Part shown: positions 41,385 to 51,233 of the stretch, in pieces
How the letters are laid out: each line of letters starts with the position of its first letter
Numbering within the stretch: the first letter of the stretch is position 1
Source of the DNA: M55B112 sp964539395
GTDB lineage: Bacteria; Bacteroidota; Bacteroidia; Bacteroidales; GCA-2748055
Direction: 5' to 3'
Assembly (NCBI GenBank): GCA_964539395.1
Contig: CAZIIU010000011.1
Location: 15,102-79,101 of the forward strand
Length of the DNA stretch: 64,000 bases
Position numbers and translations under genes: made by a program
Notes under the pieces: generated by a model
The model's input: the letters and a program-made list of their open reading frames with translations, nothing else
Told to the model about the DNA's origin: nothing
The model's database searches: none

Positions 41385-41753
41385 ATTCTTTACAACATTA
41401 AACCGGAACTATCTCCACAAAATATGTAGATACTTGCATGTGTTATTGGCTGTTTATACGGAAATCCTTACAAATAGTTACACCTCCCGTATTACCTATA
41501 ATCTGTCAACCAGCAAATTATATCGAAATATCCTCATTGAAGAATTAATCCTATGTGTATTTACTCCGGCAAAACAGTCCCGGATTTTGCTTTTGCTCAA
41601 AATTATCAATTTTTTGGACCACTTTTTCCCTTGATAACTAAAACTGGCTGTTAATAACTGCTTCGGGCTGAAGAAGTTTTGATCAAACAACAGTTTATCC
41701 CCATAAACGGTCAATAATACTTTATAAAATCACAAAAAATTTTGTTTATCCAG
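41385..41753. other. 370-bp intergenic leader of the giant adhesin
   Basis: No credible gene. It holds a candidate minus-strand -7 box, TAATTTTG, at 41598-41605, which would give a leader of about 200 nt for the adhesin gene. Nothing else was recognised before the transhydrogenase terminator at 41754. Confidence 0.5.
41598..41605 (-). promoter_or_regulatory. Candidate -7 box (TAATTTTG) for the adhesin operon
   Basis: Minus-strand match to TAnnTTTG; no clear -33 element. The position about 215 nt from the start codon implies a long leader. Confidence 0.35.
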
Positions 41754-41784
41754 CAAAAAAAAGGAGGCAGAAACCGCCTCCTTT
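41754..41784 (-). terminator. Rho-independent terminator of the transhydrogenase operon
   Basis: Minus strand: AAAGGAGGC, loop GGTTTCT, GCCTCCTTT, then a T-run. It lies 91 nt past the pntB stop. Confidence 0.92.
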
Positions 41785-41874
41785 CTAACTTTTCTTACTA
41801 TTGAACCACTTTTCTGTAATGAAAAAACTGCAAGTATGCTCCAAATACAATTTTCAGATCATCAGAAAAATCAT

Positions 41875-43293
41875 CTACAAGCTCTTTATTTCAGTTACAA
41901 GTTTCTGCAGTGAGTCTTTAGCATTCCCGAAAAGCATCCGGGTCTTATCATCATAGAACAGGTAGTTTTCAATCGCCGCGTAACCTTTACCCATTCCGCG
42001 CTTCATCACAATGATATTCTTCGCTTCATGGGCCATGATAATGGGCATCCCGAATATCGGGCTCGATGCATCATCAAGGGCAGCAGGGTTCACCACATCA
42101 TTTGCCCCGATCACAACAACCACATCCGTACCAGGCATATCCGGATTGATCTCATCCATCTCAATCAGCTTTTCGTATGGCACATCAGCCTCAGCCAGTA
42201 ACACATTCATATGTCCAGGCATCCGTCCCGCAACAGGGTGGATCGCATATTTCACCTCAACACCATTCGACTCCAGCAGTTTCTCCATCTCACTGCAGAT
42301 ATGCTGCGCCTGAGCAACCGCCAGTCCATAACCGGGAACAATAACTACCTTCGATGAGTAAGCAAGAAGTACAGCTGCATCCGTCACAGACACTTCTTTG
42401 ATCACACCTGCCTCACGGTCAGATGCTGCCCCACCACCACCAAAAGCTCCTATAATAACATTCAGCAGTGACCGGTTCATCGCCTTACACATGAGTAGTG
42501 TTAAAATCATTCCAGCGGCACCAACAAAAATACCGCCAAGAATCATCGCCTGGTTCTGGTAAATGAACCCTGCCATCGCGGCAGCGATCCCGGTGAGACT
42601 GTTTAGTAGCGAGATTACCACCGGCATATCTGCGCCACCGATCGGCATCACAAACGAGACACCATAGATCAATGCAAGTGCAAGCAGCGCATACACCAGC
42701 AACTGCTGTTTCTCAATTGGCGCCCCGGTAACCGTCAGCAGTGCAACGCCACCAATCACTGCTATCAAAAACAGCAGATTAACGTAACTTAGCCATCTGC
42801 CAAAAATATCTCCAATGTTACCATTCAGTTTCCCATAAGCAATTACACTTCCTGTGAAAGCTATACTACCTATCACCAGTCCGAGCAGTGTAACAAGGGT
42901 CGACTGGTTGGACGGATTGGAAAACTCAATAAGGGCAACAAGGGCCGAAGCAGCACCGCCACTGGCATTGAAAAGCGAAACCAGCTGTGGCATAGCGGTC
43001 ATCTTCACTTTCCTGGCAACGACCGCTCCAACCACAGAACCGACTGCAATGGCAGCCAGAACTATTATCAGGTTACCGGTTTTAACGGTTACCAGCGGTT
43101 CTCCTTCACGATGGAGAAACAAAGTTGTGATCATAGCCAGTAACATCCCGGCCGCAGCCCAAAGGTTCCCACGCCTGGCCGTTTCCGGATGACTCAATAG
43201 TTTAAGTCCGATTACAAAAAATACTGCTGCAAGGAGATAACTGAATTCCAGAATAATATCTCCTTTGGTTAGGGTATCCGTTATTGTACTCAT
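41875..43293 (-). CDS. pntB: NAD(P)+ transhydrogenase subunit beta
   Basis: 472-residue membrane subunit: an N-terminal domain of about nine helices (about 15-280) forms the proton channel together with the alpha-2 helices, and the C-terminal domain (about 295-472) binds NADP(H), with VIVPGYGLAVAQAQHICSEM, YAIHPVAGRMPGHMNVLLAE, VVVIGANDVVNPAALDDAS and VMKRGMGKGYAAIENYLFY. The complex couples proton import to NADPH production from NADH. It is the last gene of pntAA-pntAB-pntB with a 12-nt gap. Confidence 0.96.
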   Translation of the reverse strand: MSTITDTLTKGDIILEFSYLLAAVFFVIGLKLLSHPETARRGNLWAAAGMLLAMITTLFLHREGEPLVTVKTGNLIIVLAAIAVGSVVGAVVARKVKMTAMPQLVSLFNASGGAASALVALIEFSNPSNQSTLVTLLGLVIGSIAFTGSVIAYGKLNGNIGDIFGRWLSYVNLLFLIAVIGGVALLTVTGAPIEKQQLLVYALLALALIYGVSFVMPIGGADMPVVISLLNSLTGIAAAMAGFIYQNQAMILGGIFVGAAGMILTLLMCKAMNRSLLNVIIGAFGGGGAASDREAGVIKEVSVTDAAVLLAYSSKVVIVPGYGLAVAQAQHICSEMEKLLESNGVEVKYAIHPVAGRMPGHMNVLLAEADVPYEKLIEMDEINPDMPGTDVVVVIGANDVVNPAALDDASSPIFGMPIIMAHEAKNIIVMKRGMGKGYAAIENYLFYDDKTRMLFGNAKDSLQKLVTEIKSL

Positions 43294-43305
43294 AATTCTC
43301 TCAGC

Positions 43306-43635
43306 TTACTTTTTTTTCTTTTTAAACATCTCTAACATCCGGTCGGTAACCACAAACCCGCCAACCACGTTCAAAGTCCCAAAAAACAGGGCAAAAATGC
43401 CGAGGATCAGGTTAAGCAGGTTCGATCCCTCTTTCAGATTTTCGAGATCGGCATGGCCAACCAGGATAATACCCCCGATAATGATCACACCACTGATCGC
43501 ATTGGCACCCGACATAAGTGGTGTATGTAAAACAGACGGAACATTTGAGATCACCTCAATGCCGAGAAAAATCGTCAGAGCAATAATAAATATCGCCTCC
43601 TTGTTCATGTAAAAAAACTCCAGTATTGCGTCCAT
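43306..43635 (-). CDS. pntAB: NAD(P)+ transhydrogenase subunit alpha, membrane part
   Basis: 109-residue membrane subunit with three hydrophobic helices (about 12-30, 38-58, 68-95) corresponding to the C-terminal membrane part of a single-chain PntA. SNVPSVLHTPLMSGANAISG is the hallmark, and it ends in a short lysine-rich tail. Split alpha subunits are normal in many bacteria, including Bacteroidota. Spaced 12 nt from both neighbours. Confidence 0.95.
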   Translation of the reverse strand: MDAILEFFYMNKEAIFIIALTIFLGIEVISNVPSVLHTPLMSGANAISGVIIIGGIILVGHADLENLKEGSNLLNLILGIFALFFGTLNVVGGFVVTDRMLEMFKKKKK

Positions 43636-43647
43636 AATATAAAATGA

Positions 43648-44775
43648 TTACAGGTTCATAAATTCCTTAACTCGCTCATGCCGTATCTCATTTTCATACG
43701 TTACCAGCGTTCCGCTCACCAGGTCATCCTCCCAGTTCAGGTTCATCCCACCCTCCTCATCGATGATAAGTTTTAAAAAGTTCAGCACGTTCTTACCAAA
43801 CATCTGGCTTGCATGTTTTGGCATGGTCGAGGGATAGTTCGATTCTCCCACGATCGTTACATTATCCGCAACAATCACCTCGTTGTCCTTTGTCAGCTCA
43901 CAATTCCCCCCCGATGATGCAGCCAGGTCAATAATCACCGAACCGGGCGCCATCGACTTTACTGTATCCTTCGTAACAAGCAGCGGTGCCTTCCTGCCCG
44001 GAATCTGGGCCGTGCAGATCACAATATCCGCCTTTGTACAATGCTCCTGCACCATCCGACGCTGACGCTCCTTGAACTCCTCTGTCTGCTCCACGGCATA
44101 GCCGCCTGCCGATATATCATCAACCGCACCTTCAACCTCAATAAATTTCGCGCCCAGGCTCTGTACCTCTTCCTTCACGGCTGAACGCACATCGAACGCC
44201 TCTACCACTGCTCCAAGTTTCCTGGCTGTTGCTATAGCCTGTAGTCCGGCAACACCTGCACCCAGCACAAGTACTTTAGATGGTTTGATCGTTCCGGCTG
44301 CCGACATGAACATCATCAGGAAACCAGGTAACCTGAAAGCTGCATCAAGCACAGCTTTATATCCAGCCACTGTTGCCTGAGAAGAAAGTATATCCATCGC
44401 CTGCGCCCTCGTGGTACGCGGAATCACATCCAGACTAAACAATGTGATACCAGCATCTGCACAGGCCTTTACCAGTTCATGATTTACCAGTGGATTCACC
44501 CCCGCAACCAGTACCTTACCCTTACCCAGCTTTGAAATTTCAGTTATTGTAGGACCGTTCACCATGACAAGTAGATCAGATTCCCTGATCACATCGGCAC
44601 GGGAGGCAATTCCTGCACCTGCCTCCTCATAAAGGAGATCAGGAACCGATGCAGCTGAGCCTGCACCTTTTTCCACCAATACTGAAACCTTTTGTGCTGC
44701 AAGCGAACTTATACTGTCTGGAAGCATGGCAACCCTGTTTTCGCCCGCAGACTCTTTGAGAATTCCAATTTTCAT
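43648..44775 (-). CDS. pntAA: NAD(P)+ transhydrogenase subunit alpha, NAD-binding part
   Basis: 375-residue soluble NAD(H)-binding subunit related to alanine dehydrogenase: MKIGILKESAGENRVAMLPD, VPRTTRAQAMDILSSQATVA-type region (about 118-140), Rossmann loop VLVLGAGVAGLQAIATARKL (about 170-189), DVRSAVKEEVQSLGAKF, and TAQIPGRKAPLLVTKDTV. First gene of the three-gene operon. Confidence 0.95.
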   Translation of the reverse strand: MKIGILKESAGENRVAMLPDSISSLAAQKVSVLVEKGAGSAASVPDLLYEEAGAGIASRADVIRESDLLVMVNGPTITEISKLGKGKVLVAGVNPLVNHELVKACADAGITLFSLDVIPRTTRAQAMDILSSQATVAGYKAVLDAAFRLPGFLMMFMSAAGTIKPSKVLVLGAGVAGLQAIATARKLGAVVEAFDVRSAVKEEVQSLGAKFIEVEGAVDDISAGGYAVEQTEEFKERQRRMVQEHCTKADIVICTAQIPGRKAPLLVTKDTVKSMAPGSVIIDLAASSGGNCELTKDNEVIVADNVTIVGESNYPSTMPKHASQMFGKNVLNFLKLIIDEEGGMNLNWEDDLVSGTLVTYENEIRHERVKEFMNL

Positions 44776-45161
44776 ATATTTAAGCGTTTAGAATTGATTT
44801 TTTATCTGTGACTTACCTTCCAGCATCTATTGCAACCAAAAGCCAGAAGGTTCTTAAATCCAAACGAATGCAACAACCAGAAATCATTTGAAGGTTGATA
44901 CCTGTCGCAATAAGGAACCAATATTTCAAACAGCTGATCAAAGAATAACAACAATATGATATTCTTATTTTCCAGCGAAAATAATAATAAAAACCATTCC
45001 GGCCATATGTTAATAAAAACCAAACCTCTCTCAATTCAAACAAAAGCGGTTCTAAATGTGTTATTTCCCTTGATACATCGCTGTAATAAGAGAATGATAT
45101 AAAAATCATTATATAAAAATAAATACCTTTGAGGAGGGTAATTTAAATCACCCTGGCATTT
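44776..45161. other. 386-bp divergent promoter region between pnt and sucA
   Basis: AT-rich, no credible gene. Near its right end are an 18-bp dyad AATGAT-N6-ATCATT (45093-45110) and a -7 box for sucA. No clear pnt promoter was found. Confidence 0.55.
45093..45131 (+). promoter_or_regulatory. sucA promoter: -7 box TACCTTTG with upstream dyad
   Basis: TACCTTTG at 45124-45131 fits TAnnTTTG and lies 31 nt before the sucA ATG. The inverted repeat AATGAT-N6-ATCATT at 45093-45110 covers the place where the -33 element would be, so a regulator bound there would interfere with or replace RNA polymerase contacts (inference). Confidence 0.5.
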
Positions 45162-47978
45162 ATGGATAAATTCTCGTTTTTGGGCAACATCGGGATCTCT
45201 GTTATTGAAGAAATGTATCAGCAGTACCGGGAGGATCCCGACTCCGTTGAAAGAAGCTGGCACCGGTTTTTTGAAGGGTTCGAATTCGCAAGAACACAAT
45301 TCAATGGTGCTGTTTCAGAAACATTCGACAAAGAGTTCAAGGTCATCAATCTGATCAATGGGTACAGGAAGCGCGGACATCTGTTCACGACGACCAATCC
45401 AGTCAGAACACGCAGAAAATATTTTCCCACACTCGACCTTGAAAACTACGGTCTTTCCAATGACGACCTCGACACAGAGTTTTTTGCCGGAAAGGAAATA
45501 GGGATTGGTAAGGCGAAATTATCGGTCATAGTCGAAAATCTCAAAAACACATACTGTGCCGCAATAGGCTCAGAATTCATGTTCATCCGCAAACCAGATA
45601 AGATCGAATGGCTGCAACAGAGAATTGAAAGCACCCAAAACAGAACGAAATTTTCTCCTGAAGAGAAGATCGATATTTATCACCATCTGAAAAAAGCTGT
45701 TGGCTTCGAAAAATTTATCCATAAGAAATTTGTCGGGCAGAAAAGGTTTTCCATTGAAGGTGCGGAAATCCTGATTCCTGCCCTGAATAAGCTGATTGAA
45801 AGGGGTGCAGAATCCGGGGTAAAGGAGTATACCATTGCAATGGCACACCGGGGAAGACTCAACGTACTGGCCAATGTACTGCAAAAACCCGCGAAGAACA
45901 TTTTCAAGGAGTTTGAAGGCGAAGAGTATGAGGACAATATTGCACTTGGAGATGTGAAATACCACCTGGGATACGGCAACAAAATCAAGTTGGCCGGTGG
46001 GGAGGAGATTACACTGAACCTCACTCCCAACCCCTCCCACCTTGAATCATCCACACCCGTGATCCAGGGAATTGCCCGCGCCATGATCGAACAGCGACAC
46101 AATTGGGATATTAAAAAACTGGTACCCATAGTCATCCATGGCGATGCTGCTATCGCCGGACAGGGTGTGGTTTATGAAGTGATCCAGATGTCGGAACTGA
46201 ACGGCTACAAAACAGGTGGCACCATCCATATTGTCATCAATAACCAGGTTGGATTCACAACGAGTTACCTCGATGCACGCTCGAGTACCTACTGTACAGA
46301 TGTGGGTAAGGTTACCAAGGCCCCGATCTTTCATGTGAACGGCGACGACGCTGAAGCCCTGGTTCATGTGGTAAGGTTGGCTGTGGATTACCGGCAGACT
46401 TTCCATACCGATGTGTTTATCGATATCCTGACCTACCGAAAATACGGACATAACGAAGGAGATGAACCGCGTTTCACACAACCCACCCTCTATAAGGCAA
46501 TTTCGAAGCATCCAAACTCCGGGGAAATTTATACAAAGAAGCTTACCGGGGAAAAAATCCTTTCTAAGGAACAGGCAGAACATGAAGAGGAACTATACGA
46601 CAAGAAATTGGAAAAAGAACTGGAAGCATCACGAAAGTTAAAAAAGGTGGTGATACCCCAGTTTCTTGGGGAGGAATGGAAAAACTTCAACTATGCGTCA
46701 GATAATGACTTTGTTAAGCAGGTGAACACTGCCCTGGACAGTCAACTCTTAACTCTCATTGGTAACCAGGTTAATACCCTGCCGGAAGACCTGCCCTTCA
46801 TCTCAAAAACAAAAAAACTATTCGAGGAGCGACGTAGAATGATTAAGGAGGACAGACTCGACTGGGCACTCGGGGAACAGCTGGCTTATGCCACACTGCT
46901 GCTTGATGGGCATCCGGTTCGTATTAGTGGCCAGGATAGCATGAGAGGCACCTTCTCACACCGGCATGCCGGCCTGGTAATTGAAGATTCAAATGAAAAT
47001 TATATCCCGCTCCACCATGTTTCTGACAAACAGGCTGTTTTCAATATCTACAATTCTCCACTGAATGAATATGGCGTTCTCGGTTTTGAATACGGCTACG
47101 CTATGGCAACCCCGGGTACGTTGACCATCTGGGAGGCACAATACGGAGATTTCTTTAATGTGGCTCAAGTGATTATTGACCAGTACATCAGCAGTGCTGA
47201 AGAGAAGTGGGGGGTGATGAACGGTATTGTGCTCTATCTGCCACACGGGTTCGAGGGACAGGGACCGGAACACTCCAGTGCACGCGTGGAACGGTTCCTT
47301 AATATGGCCGCCAACAATAACATGCACGTGGTAAATATCACCACCCCCGCCAACCTGTTTCACCTTCTGCGTCGGCATATGAAAAAAGGTTCCCGCGTTC
47401 CCCTGATCATCTTCACACCCAAAAGCCTGCTAAGGCATCCGAAATGTGTCTCAAGCCTTGCCGAATTTGAAAATGGGGAATTCATGCCCCTTATCGATGA
47501 TAAAAATACTGAACGTAAGGAGGTGAGGCGTGTGGTCTTCTGCACCGGCAAAATCTACTACGACCTGCTCAAGAGAAAAGAGGAGCTCGGCGTAAAGGAT
47601 ATCGCCCTGGTGCGTCTCGAACAACTGCACCCCTTTCCGGCCGGGGAGGTTGAAAGGACGATCAGGAAATACTCCTCCAACATGTTGACACTCTGGGTAC
47701 AGGAGGAGCCGGAAAACATGGGGGCATGGTTTTATATCCAGAACCATATGAAGAAATATGACGTGGTTCCGGTTACACGACAACCATCGGGGAGCCCTGC
47801 AACAGGACTATTCAGGATCCATGAACTGAGCCAGCAGGAAATCATCGGAAAGGTATTCAGGGTGTGCGACTGTGAACTGCAAAATGTCTACTGCGGACTT
47901 CAATGTGTAGTCGGAAGCTCAAGAAAAGAGGTCCTCAAACAGCACTACTATTTTGATGATAGTCTGAAGCAAAAATAA
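45162..47978 (+). CDS. sucA: 2-oxoglutarate dehydrogenase E1 component
   Basis: Thiamine-diphosphate-dependent decarboxylase of the 2-oxoglutarate dehydrogenase complex (TCA cycle). 938 residues versus 933 in E. coli. The N-terminal peripheral helix MDKFSFLGNIGISVIEEMYQ is present. Active-site blocks: AMAHRGRLNVLANVLQKPAK (about 227-246), HGDAAIAGQGVVYEVIQMSE and NNQVGFTTS (ThDP/Mg binding, about 325-370), and RISGQDSMRGTFSHRHAGL (about 586-604). E1 is followed 7 nt later by E2; no E3 is in the window. Confidence 0.97.
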   Translation: MDKFSFLGNIGISVIEEMYQQYREDPDSVERSWHRFFEGFEFARTQFNGAVSETFDKEFKVINLINGYRKRGHLFTTTNPVRTRRKYFPTLDLENYGLSNDDLDTEFFAGKEIGIGKAKLSVIVENLKNTYCAAIGSEFMFIRKPDKIEWLQQRIESTQNRTKFSPEEKIDIYHHLKKAVGFEKFIHKKFVGQKRFSIEGAEILIPALNKLIERGAESGVKEYTIAMAHRGRLNVLANVLQKPAKNIFKEFEGEEYEDNIALGDVKYHLGYGNKIKLAGGEEITLNLTPNPSHLESSTPVIQGIARAMIEQRHNWDIKKLVPIVIHGDAAIAGQGVVYEVIQMSELNGYKTGGTIHIVINNQVGFTTSYLDARSSTYCTDVGKVTKAPIFHVNGDDAEALVHVVRLAVDYRQTFHTDVFIDILTYRKYGHNEGDEPRFTQPTLYKAISKHPNSGEIYTKKLTGEKILSKEQAEHEEELYDKKLEKELEASRKLKKVVIPQFLGEEWKNFNYASDNDFVKQVNTALDSQLLTLIGNQVNTLPEDLPFISKTKKLFEERRRMIKEDRLDWALGEQLAYATLLLDGHPVRISGQDSMRGTFSHRHAGLVIEDSNENYIPLHHVSDKQAVFNIYNSPLNEYGVLGFEYGYAMATPGTLTIWEAQYGDFFNVAQVIIDQYISSAEEKWGVMNGIVLYLPHGFEGQGPEHSSARVERFLNMAANNNMHVVNITTPANLFHLLRRHMKKGSRVPLIIFTPKSLLRHPKCVSSLAEFENGEFMPLIDDKNTERKEVRRVVFCTGKIYYDLLKRKEELGVKDIALVRLEQLHPFPAGEVERTIRKYSSNMLTLWVQEEPENMGAWFYIQNHMKKYDVVPVTRQPSGSPATGLFRIHELSQQEIIGKVFRVCDCELQNVYCGLQCVVGSSRKEVLKQHYYFDDSLKQK

Positions 47979-47985
47979 GATTCTT

Positions 47986-49293
47986 ATGATTATTGAGTTA
48001 AAAATACCCAGTCCGGGAGAATCCATCACAGAGGTAGAACTTGCTAACTGGTTCGTGGAAAACGGCAGCATCGTCGAAAAAGACCAGGAGATCGGGGAAA
48101 TTGAATCGGAAAAAGCTACGCTGCCGCTGATCGCGGAGAAAACCGGGAAGGTGGAACTGCTTGCTGAAATTGGAGAAATGCTCGCAGTCGGTGCAGTTGC
48201 CTGTAAAATTGATACTTCGGTGCAGGCACCGAAAAAGACGGAAAGGAAAGCCGGCGAAAAGGAAGGGAAAAAGGATGATAAATCAGATAATAAAGACGAA
48301 GAACTTACTGAAGAAGTTGGGAAAGTTAAGAAGACCGGCCTTGAAAAGGTGAAGGTCACACCTGTGGCGCGAAAGATGATGGTCGAAGAGGGACTTAACC
48401 TGGAGGATGTAATCAGCGGACTTCGCAAGATCACTTCAGCCGATGTATCAGCTGTGAAGAAGGCCAGACAGGATAATACAGACGAAACTGGTGGAAAATC
48501 CGACCCCGAAAAAGATTTTACCGAAGCTAACTTCAGCCAGATTTTCAACAAAAAAGGAGGCTCCCGTGAAGAACAGCGAAATAAAATAAGTCAGCTTAGA
48601 AAAAAAATCTCCGAAAGGCTGGTAGCAGTGAAAAATGAAACAGCTATGCTCACCACCTTCAACGAGGCTGATATGAGCGCTGTGATCTCAATCAGAAAAA
48701 AATACCAGGATCAGTTTATCAGAAAACATGACGTTAAACTAGGCTTCATGTCCTTCTTTACCAAGTCGGTAACCATGGCACTGCAACAATTCCCGGAAGT
48801 GAATTCCTACATGGAGGGCGATGAAATAGTTTTTCCCGATTATTGCGATATAGGGATCGCGGTTCAGACCGGCAAGGGACTCCTGGTGCCGGTAATCAGA
48901 AATACAGAGACACTCGGCCTGGCAGAGATTGAAAAACAGATTCTTGAAATCGCAGGCAGGGCCCGGAAAAACAGGATCTCTATGGATGAACTCACCGGTG
49001 GCACATTTACCATAACTAATGGGGGTGTCTTTGGATCGATGCTCTCCACACCGATCTTAAACCCGCCACAATCTGCCATTCTTGGAATGCACAACATCAT
49101 TGATCGACCGGTGGCAATTGGTGACAAGATTGATATACGGCCAATGATGTATCTCGCGCTCAGTTATGACCACCGGGTGATCGACGGTAAAAACTCTGTG
49201 GGCTTCCTGAAAACAGTGAAAGAGTATATCGAAAACCCGACTGCAATGCTCTTCGGTACAAATAACACGGAACAAATATTACTCGGATTATAA
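47986..49293 (+). CDS. sucB: 2-oxoglutarate dehydrogenase E2 (dihydrolipoyl succinyltransferase)
   Basis: 435 residues: a lipoyl domain (1-75; lipoyl Lys in GEIESEKATLPL at about 44), a charged Lys/Glu linker (about 80-120), a peripheral E3-binding domain (KVTPVARKMMVEEGLNLEDV, about 124-143), and the catalytic trimer-forming domain (about 205-435) with the catalytic His/Asp in LALSYDHRVIDGKNSVGFL. The catalytic domain opens with KISQLRKKISERLVAVKN. It is called succinyl- rather than acetyltransferase by its partner sucA 7 nt upstream. Confidence 0.95.
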   Translation: MIIELKIPSPGESITEVELANWFVENGSIVEKDQEIGEIESEKATLPLIAEKTGKVELLAEIGEMLAVGAVACKIDTSVQAPKKTERKAGEKEGKKDDKSDNKDEELTEEVGKVKKTGLEKVKVTPVARKMMVEEGLNLEDVISGLRKITSADVSAVKKARQDNTDETGGKSDPEKDFTEANFSQIFNKKGGSREEQRNKISQLRKKISERLVAVKNETAMLTTFNEADMSAVISIRKKYQDQFIRKHDVKLGFMSFFTKSVTMALQQFPEVNSYMEGDEIVFPDYCDIGIAVQTGKGLLVPVIRNTETLGLAEIEKQILEIAGRARKNRISMDELTGGTFTITNGGVFGSMLSTPILNPPQSAILGMHNIIDRPVAIGDKIDIRPMMYLALSYDHRVIDGKNSVGFLKTVKEYIENPTAMLFGTNNTEQILLGL

Positions 49294-49295
49294 CC

Positions 49296-49955
49296 ATGGA
49301 ACGAATCGGTAAAACTGCAATTCTATTTGGTCCGACAGGTGCAGTTGGACGTGAGGTTCTCCACCTGCTTCTTGGGGACCAAAGATATGATAGGGTGATC
49401 GCCTTTTCAAGGAAAGTACTTCCGGTTGAACACCCAAAACTTGAAGTGGTGCTGGACACTCTTTCCAACCTCGATGACCTTGCAGGCAAGATCATTGGCG
49501 ACGAACTTTTCTGCTGTCTCGGCACCACAAGCAGGAAGGCAGGAAGCAGGGAGGCTTTTAAAAAAGTGGACCTTGAAATGCCGGTTTCACTCGCACGAAT
49601 CGCCAGTAGCAATGGTGTTGAAGGTTTTATCGTTATCAGCTCTGTTGGCGCGGGCAAAACCGGACGGGGCTTCTACCTGGATGTTAAGACAGAGATGGAA
49701 GACAGTGTTATACAATATGATTTTAAAAGAATGGCCATCCTGCGCCCATCACTGCTCCTGTCAAAAAGAGAGGAATTCAGACTAACCGAAGAAGCAGGCA
49801 AAGTGCTGGATAGTGTCATGGGATGGGCCATGAAAGGCAATATGAAAAAATACAAGGGAATCCGAACCGCTGATGTTGCCAGAGCAATGATTGGAATTAT
49901 GAACATGGAAAAGCCTAAACTCATCTGGGAATCCGACGAGCTGCAATCATTCTGA
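49296..49955 (+). CDS. NAD(P)H-binding TIP30/YbjT-like oxidoreductase
   Basis: 219-residue atypical short-chain dehydrogenase: Rossmann start TAILFGPTGAVGREVLHLLL (about 7-26), CLGTTSRKAGSREAFKKVDL (about 71-90), SSVGAGKTGRGFYLDVKTEM (about 113-132; replacement of the usual Ser-Tyr-Lys is suggested by YLDVK), and RPSLLLSKREEFRLTEEAGK. It resembles HTATIP2/TIP30-like proteins of unknown substrate. It starts 2 nt after sucB, so it is co-transcribed with the dehydrogenase complex. Its end overlaps the end of the convergent thioredoxin-like gene by 9 nt. Confidence 0.82.
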   Translation: MERIGKTAILFGPTGAVGREVLHLLLGDQRYDRVIAFSRKVLPVEHPKLEVVLDTLSNLDDLAGKIIGDELFCCLGTTSRKAGSREAFKKVDLEMPVSLARIASSNGVEGFIVISSVGAGKTGRGFYLDVKTEMEDSVIQYDFKRMAILRPSLLLSKREEFRLTEEAGKVLDSVMGWAMKGNMKKYKGIRTADVARAMIGIMNMEKPKLIWESDELQSF

Positions 49956-51146
49956 TAATTCCTGACTTACCTGCTCGATGATCAATTGTGTTGATGCGGT
50001 TATCTCCGGATCGTCCGTAAATTCCATAGACCGCATAAGTGTCTGAATCGTCTTTTCGGGCGAGCCAGTATAATACTGACAAAAAGCCAGGTGATAATAG
50101 TACTCATGTGTCTCCTTAAAGTTGATACATTGCTGAAACCATACAAGCCCCCTTTCTGCAAGAACTCTGTTCCCGGGATCAAGGAACACGGCATTTGAGG
50201 CTGCCTCAAAAAGCCACTGATGGTCGTTCGCATAACGTGTCTCAAACTCTTTATCAATATACACTATAAGCTCATCAAACTTTCCGGTGTAATGATAATA
50301 GTAGACATACATCCTGCCCTCCAGAATGGATGCCCCGGTGCCTGTTTCCCGGGTAAGTTGCGGCAGTATGCCTGAAAGCAAATCAATATACGCTATATCA
50401 TTGTTTTCCACTGCCAACTCGATCGACTCTGTCACAATATGGTCAATAAATGGTTCCAGATCATCCCCCAGCGCTTCCCGCAATTTGGTTATATCAGAAG
50501 TAAGGTGTGACCAATTATCTGTCTGCTGCCTTGTATAAAATGCCATAACCTGCATATCCTCCAGCGTCCTCTCAGAGGTCCCGCTTAAGAATTTCTGCTC
50601 ATAAATTCCGGCAACAGATTCAGCATATTCGATTTTTCCCATTCTGCGAAGCACATTCAGGAAACGTGGATACTCGTCCTGCTTTAACAGTCCTGATTCA
50701 AATTTACTCTGCAATACCTCCAGTACCGGGTAAAAATCAAGCGTGGACGTGATCGCCCCTTCCAGTTCCTCCCAGGACTTCGCTCCAACAATTACATTCA
50801 TCAGCTTCCGTTCCGAACTAAAGACAAAAAATGATGGGTAGGCACTTAATCCGTTCGTTACCGCAAATTGACTGCCATATTGCGATTCTCCGTTCATTTT
50901 CACATTAATAAAAGCTTTATTCATATACATTCCCGCCTCCTCAAGTGCAAACACATTCGCATCCATCCATTTGCATGGTCCGCACCAGTCAGCATAAATA
51001 TCAATGAAAACCGGTTTGTTCAACGCACCAGCATCGGTCCAGATACGCTCCATCTCCTCAGAAGAATGGATCTCCCTGAAATCCACTTGTGCAACTGCAG
51101 GCAGAAAAATAACCAAGGAAAACAAAACTGAAAAAATCTTCATCAT
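49947..51146 (-). CDS. Secreted thioredoxin-fold protein with TPR-like C-terminal region
   Basis: 399 residues: signal peptide (MMKIFSVLFSLVIFLPAVAQ), thioredoxin domain (about 22-135) with the redox motif DIYADWCGPCKWMDANVF (WCGPC), and a long helical C-terminal part (about 150-399) with TPR-like segments (EYYYHLAFCQYYTGSPEKTI). Probably a periplasmic thiol-disulfide exchange protein of the thioredoxin_7/DUF255-like type. The client is unknown. Tail-to-tail 9-nt overlap with the preceding plus-strand gene. Confidence 0.87.
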   Translation of the reverse strand: MMKIFSVLFSLVIFLPAVAQVDFREIHSSEEMERIWTDAGALNKPVFIDIYADWCGPCKWMDANVFALEEAGMYMNKAFINVKMNGESQYGSQFAVTNGLSAYPSFFVFSSERKLMNVIVGAKSWEELEGAITSTLDFYPVLEVLQSKFESGLLKQDEYPRFLNVLRRMGKIEYAESVAGIYEQKFLSGTSERTLEDMQVMAFYTRQQTDNWSHLTSDITKLREALGDDLEPFIDHIVTESIELAVENNDIAYIDLLSGILPQLTRETGTGASILEGRMYVYYYHYTGKFDELIVYIDKEFETRYANDHQWLFEAASNAVFLDPGNRVLAERGLVWFQQCINFKETHEYYYHLAFCQYYTGSPEKTIQTLMRSMEFTDDPEITASTQLIIEQVSQELSE

Positions 51147-51233
51147 CCAAAAACTTATTAATAGTTGGTTCGCAGAACAATGAATACCGACTTCTAGTAT
51201 CCCTTCAACGAAACAGCCTCATTGTTAAAATGT

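Noticed and set aside
44802..45299. Small minus-strand open frames between pntAA and sucA
   Set aside because: Overlapping frames rich in Phe/Ile/Tyr from AT-rich DNA, no conserved pattern, partly antisense to sucA.
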